The translations under genes were made by a program, and so were the position numbers. A stretch of 64,000 nucleotides of DNA from Altererythrobacter sp. H2. GTDB taxonomy: Bacteria; Pseudomonadota; Alphaproteobacteria; Sphingomonadales; Sphingomonadaceae. Each line of letters starts with the position of its first letter. Position 1 is the first letter of the stretch. The stretch spans positions 930,001 to 994,000 of the forward strand of contig NZ_CP141285.1 of the NCBI RefSeq assembly GCF_035319885.1, read 5' to 3'. Below are positions 63,412 to 64,000 of this stretch, in pieces. Below the pieces are notes generated by a model. The model saw only the letters and a program-made list of their open reading frames with translations, ran no database searches and had not been told where the DNA came from.

Positions 63412-64000
63412 CTAGGCCCGCTGCGCGCTTTCGATCGGTTCGCCGGTGACCGGATAGCCGCAGTCGTCCGGAATGCAGATCCACGGTGTGCCGTCGCGGT
63501 GCTCGAAGAACGGGACAATCTTGCGGACCGGAATCGCGGCGCATTCCTGCGCGGCGGCGGGGAAGTCAGGGAAACGCGCGAGCCGTTCCAGGTTGCGGCG
63601 GGTGGGGAAGATCACGTTCAGTTCGCCGGCATCAGCCCGGGCAAGGGCCTGCTGCGCCGTAACCCAGAAAAGGCGGGTGTTTTCAGTCTCGTCCACGGTC
63701 ACGTCGACTGCGCCGGTGCCCAGGTCAGCGAGGTAGAACCGGGTATCGAACACGCGCGGGATGCGCTCGTTGATCGGGTGCCAGCGGGCGAATGGCAGCA
63801 GGGCGTCCAGGTCGAGCGTCCAGTCCATTGCCGCGAGGACCGGCGCCAGTTCGCCCTGCTCCAGCAGCAGCATGCGGGCATGGGCCGCGCGGACGGCGTC
63901 AATCTGACCGGTCAGGCCGATCGCAAGGCCGCTTTCCTCCAGCGTCTCGCGCACGGCAGCAATGCGGTGGGCGGCTTCGTCCTCGTCCTCGTGCCCCAAC
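63412..64000 (-). CDS. Nudix hydrolase, C-terminal part (cut by window edge)
   Basis: The visible 195 residues include a Nudix box near the edge: the end AAVRETLEESGL matches the REUXEEXGU core that binds metal. The rest has DTRFYLADLGTG and ENTRLFWVTAQQALARADAG, a layout like NUDT19/RP2-type CoA or nucleoside-diphosphate hydrolases. The N-terminus lies beyond the window end. Substrate cannot be assigned. The 170 bases between the tRNA and its stop codon hold no gene that I can support. Confidence 0.85.
   Translation of the reverse strand, partial: LGHEDEDEAAHRIAAVRETLEESGLAIGLTGQIDAVRAAHARMLLLEQGELAPVLAAMDWTLDLDALLPFARWHPINERIPRVFDTRFYLADLGTGAVDVTVDETENTRLFWVTAQQALARADAGELNVIFPTRRNLERLARFPDFPAAAQECAAIPVRKIVPFFEHRDGTPWICIPDDCGYPVTGEPIESAQRA

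Overview
The window is about 65% G+C chromosomal DNA that reads as a member of the Sphingomonadales (Alphaproteobacteria; Erythrobacteraceae or Sphingomonadaceae). The reasons are the many TonB-dependent receptors (TBDRs), acyl-CoA catabolism genes, an ACR3-type ars operon, a riboflavin gene of the RibBX variant, and a chromosomal VirB-like type IV secretion cluster. The genus is an inference from gene content. Genes are tightly packed, often with ATGA-type overlaps, and nothing resembles a phage, integrase or insertion sequence.

Layout. 1-3663: part of an SDR gene, diverging from a paired acyl-CoA dehydrogenase set and a second SDR. 3701-6201: an arsenic operon, arsR-arsI-arsC-acr3, behind a large nested palindrome. 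6207-9966: gmk, an aldehyde dehydrogenase and a thiolase-like gene, all on the minus strand. 10157-13733: sulfate activation, cysD-cysNC-cysQ. 13743-21819: a second acyl-CoA block (thiolase; enoyl-CoA hydratase, AMACR-type racemase, two LCAD-like dehydrogenases, an alpha/beta hydrolase). This block is interspersed with four copies of a roughly 92-bp palindromic repeat, two of which bracket a small GIY-YIG gene. A 16-bp TTKACG-type site recurs in the three divergent promoters of the acyl-CoA genes and suggests one regulon.

21950-38964: a maltooligosaccharide locus. One operon encodes an MFS sugar transporter, a GH13 enzyme and a GH97 enzyme. The divergent operon encodes a GH13 amylase, a GH13_23 alpha-glucosidase, a LacI repressor and a flavin-dependent halogenase. 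A convergent MalA-like TBDR follows, then a DUF6445-like protein with a 2-oxoglutarate oxygenase-type residue set and a second halogenase. The model is that starch fragments cross the outer membrane through the TBDR, are cut in the periplasm, enter through the MFS carrier and are hydrolysed to glucose under LacI control. What the halogenases and the oxygenase-like protein do there is unknown, and this is the most interesting open question in the window.

38995-47194: ribBX, a Crp/Fnr regulator, an atypical OmpR-type regulator without the usual phosphorylation pocket, a TBDR paired with a beta-helix-like lipoprotein and separated from it by a terminator-like hairpin, and a divergent small TPR protein. 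47385-55265: virB1-B2-B3-B4-B6-B9-B10-B11 with no virB5, virB7, virB8 or virD4 between them. 55325-59112: ppk-ppx polyphosphate genes. 59397-62275: a TBDR gene broken by one frameshift near 60080. 62340-64000: a YhhQ-type transporter, tRNA-Arg(TCT) and a partial Nudix hydrolase.

All calls were made by reading the sequence. No database search or structure prediction was run.
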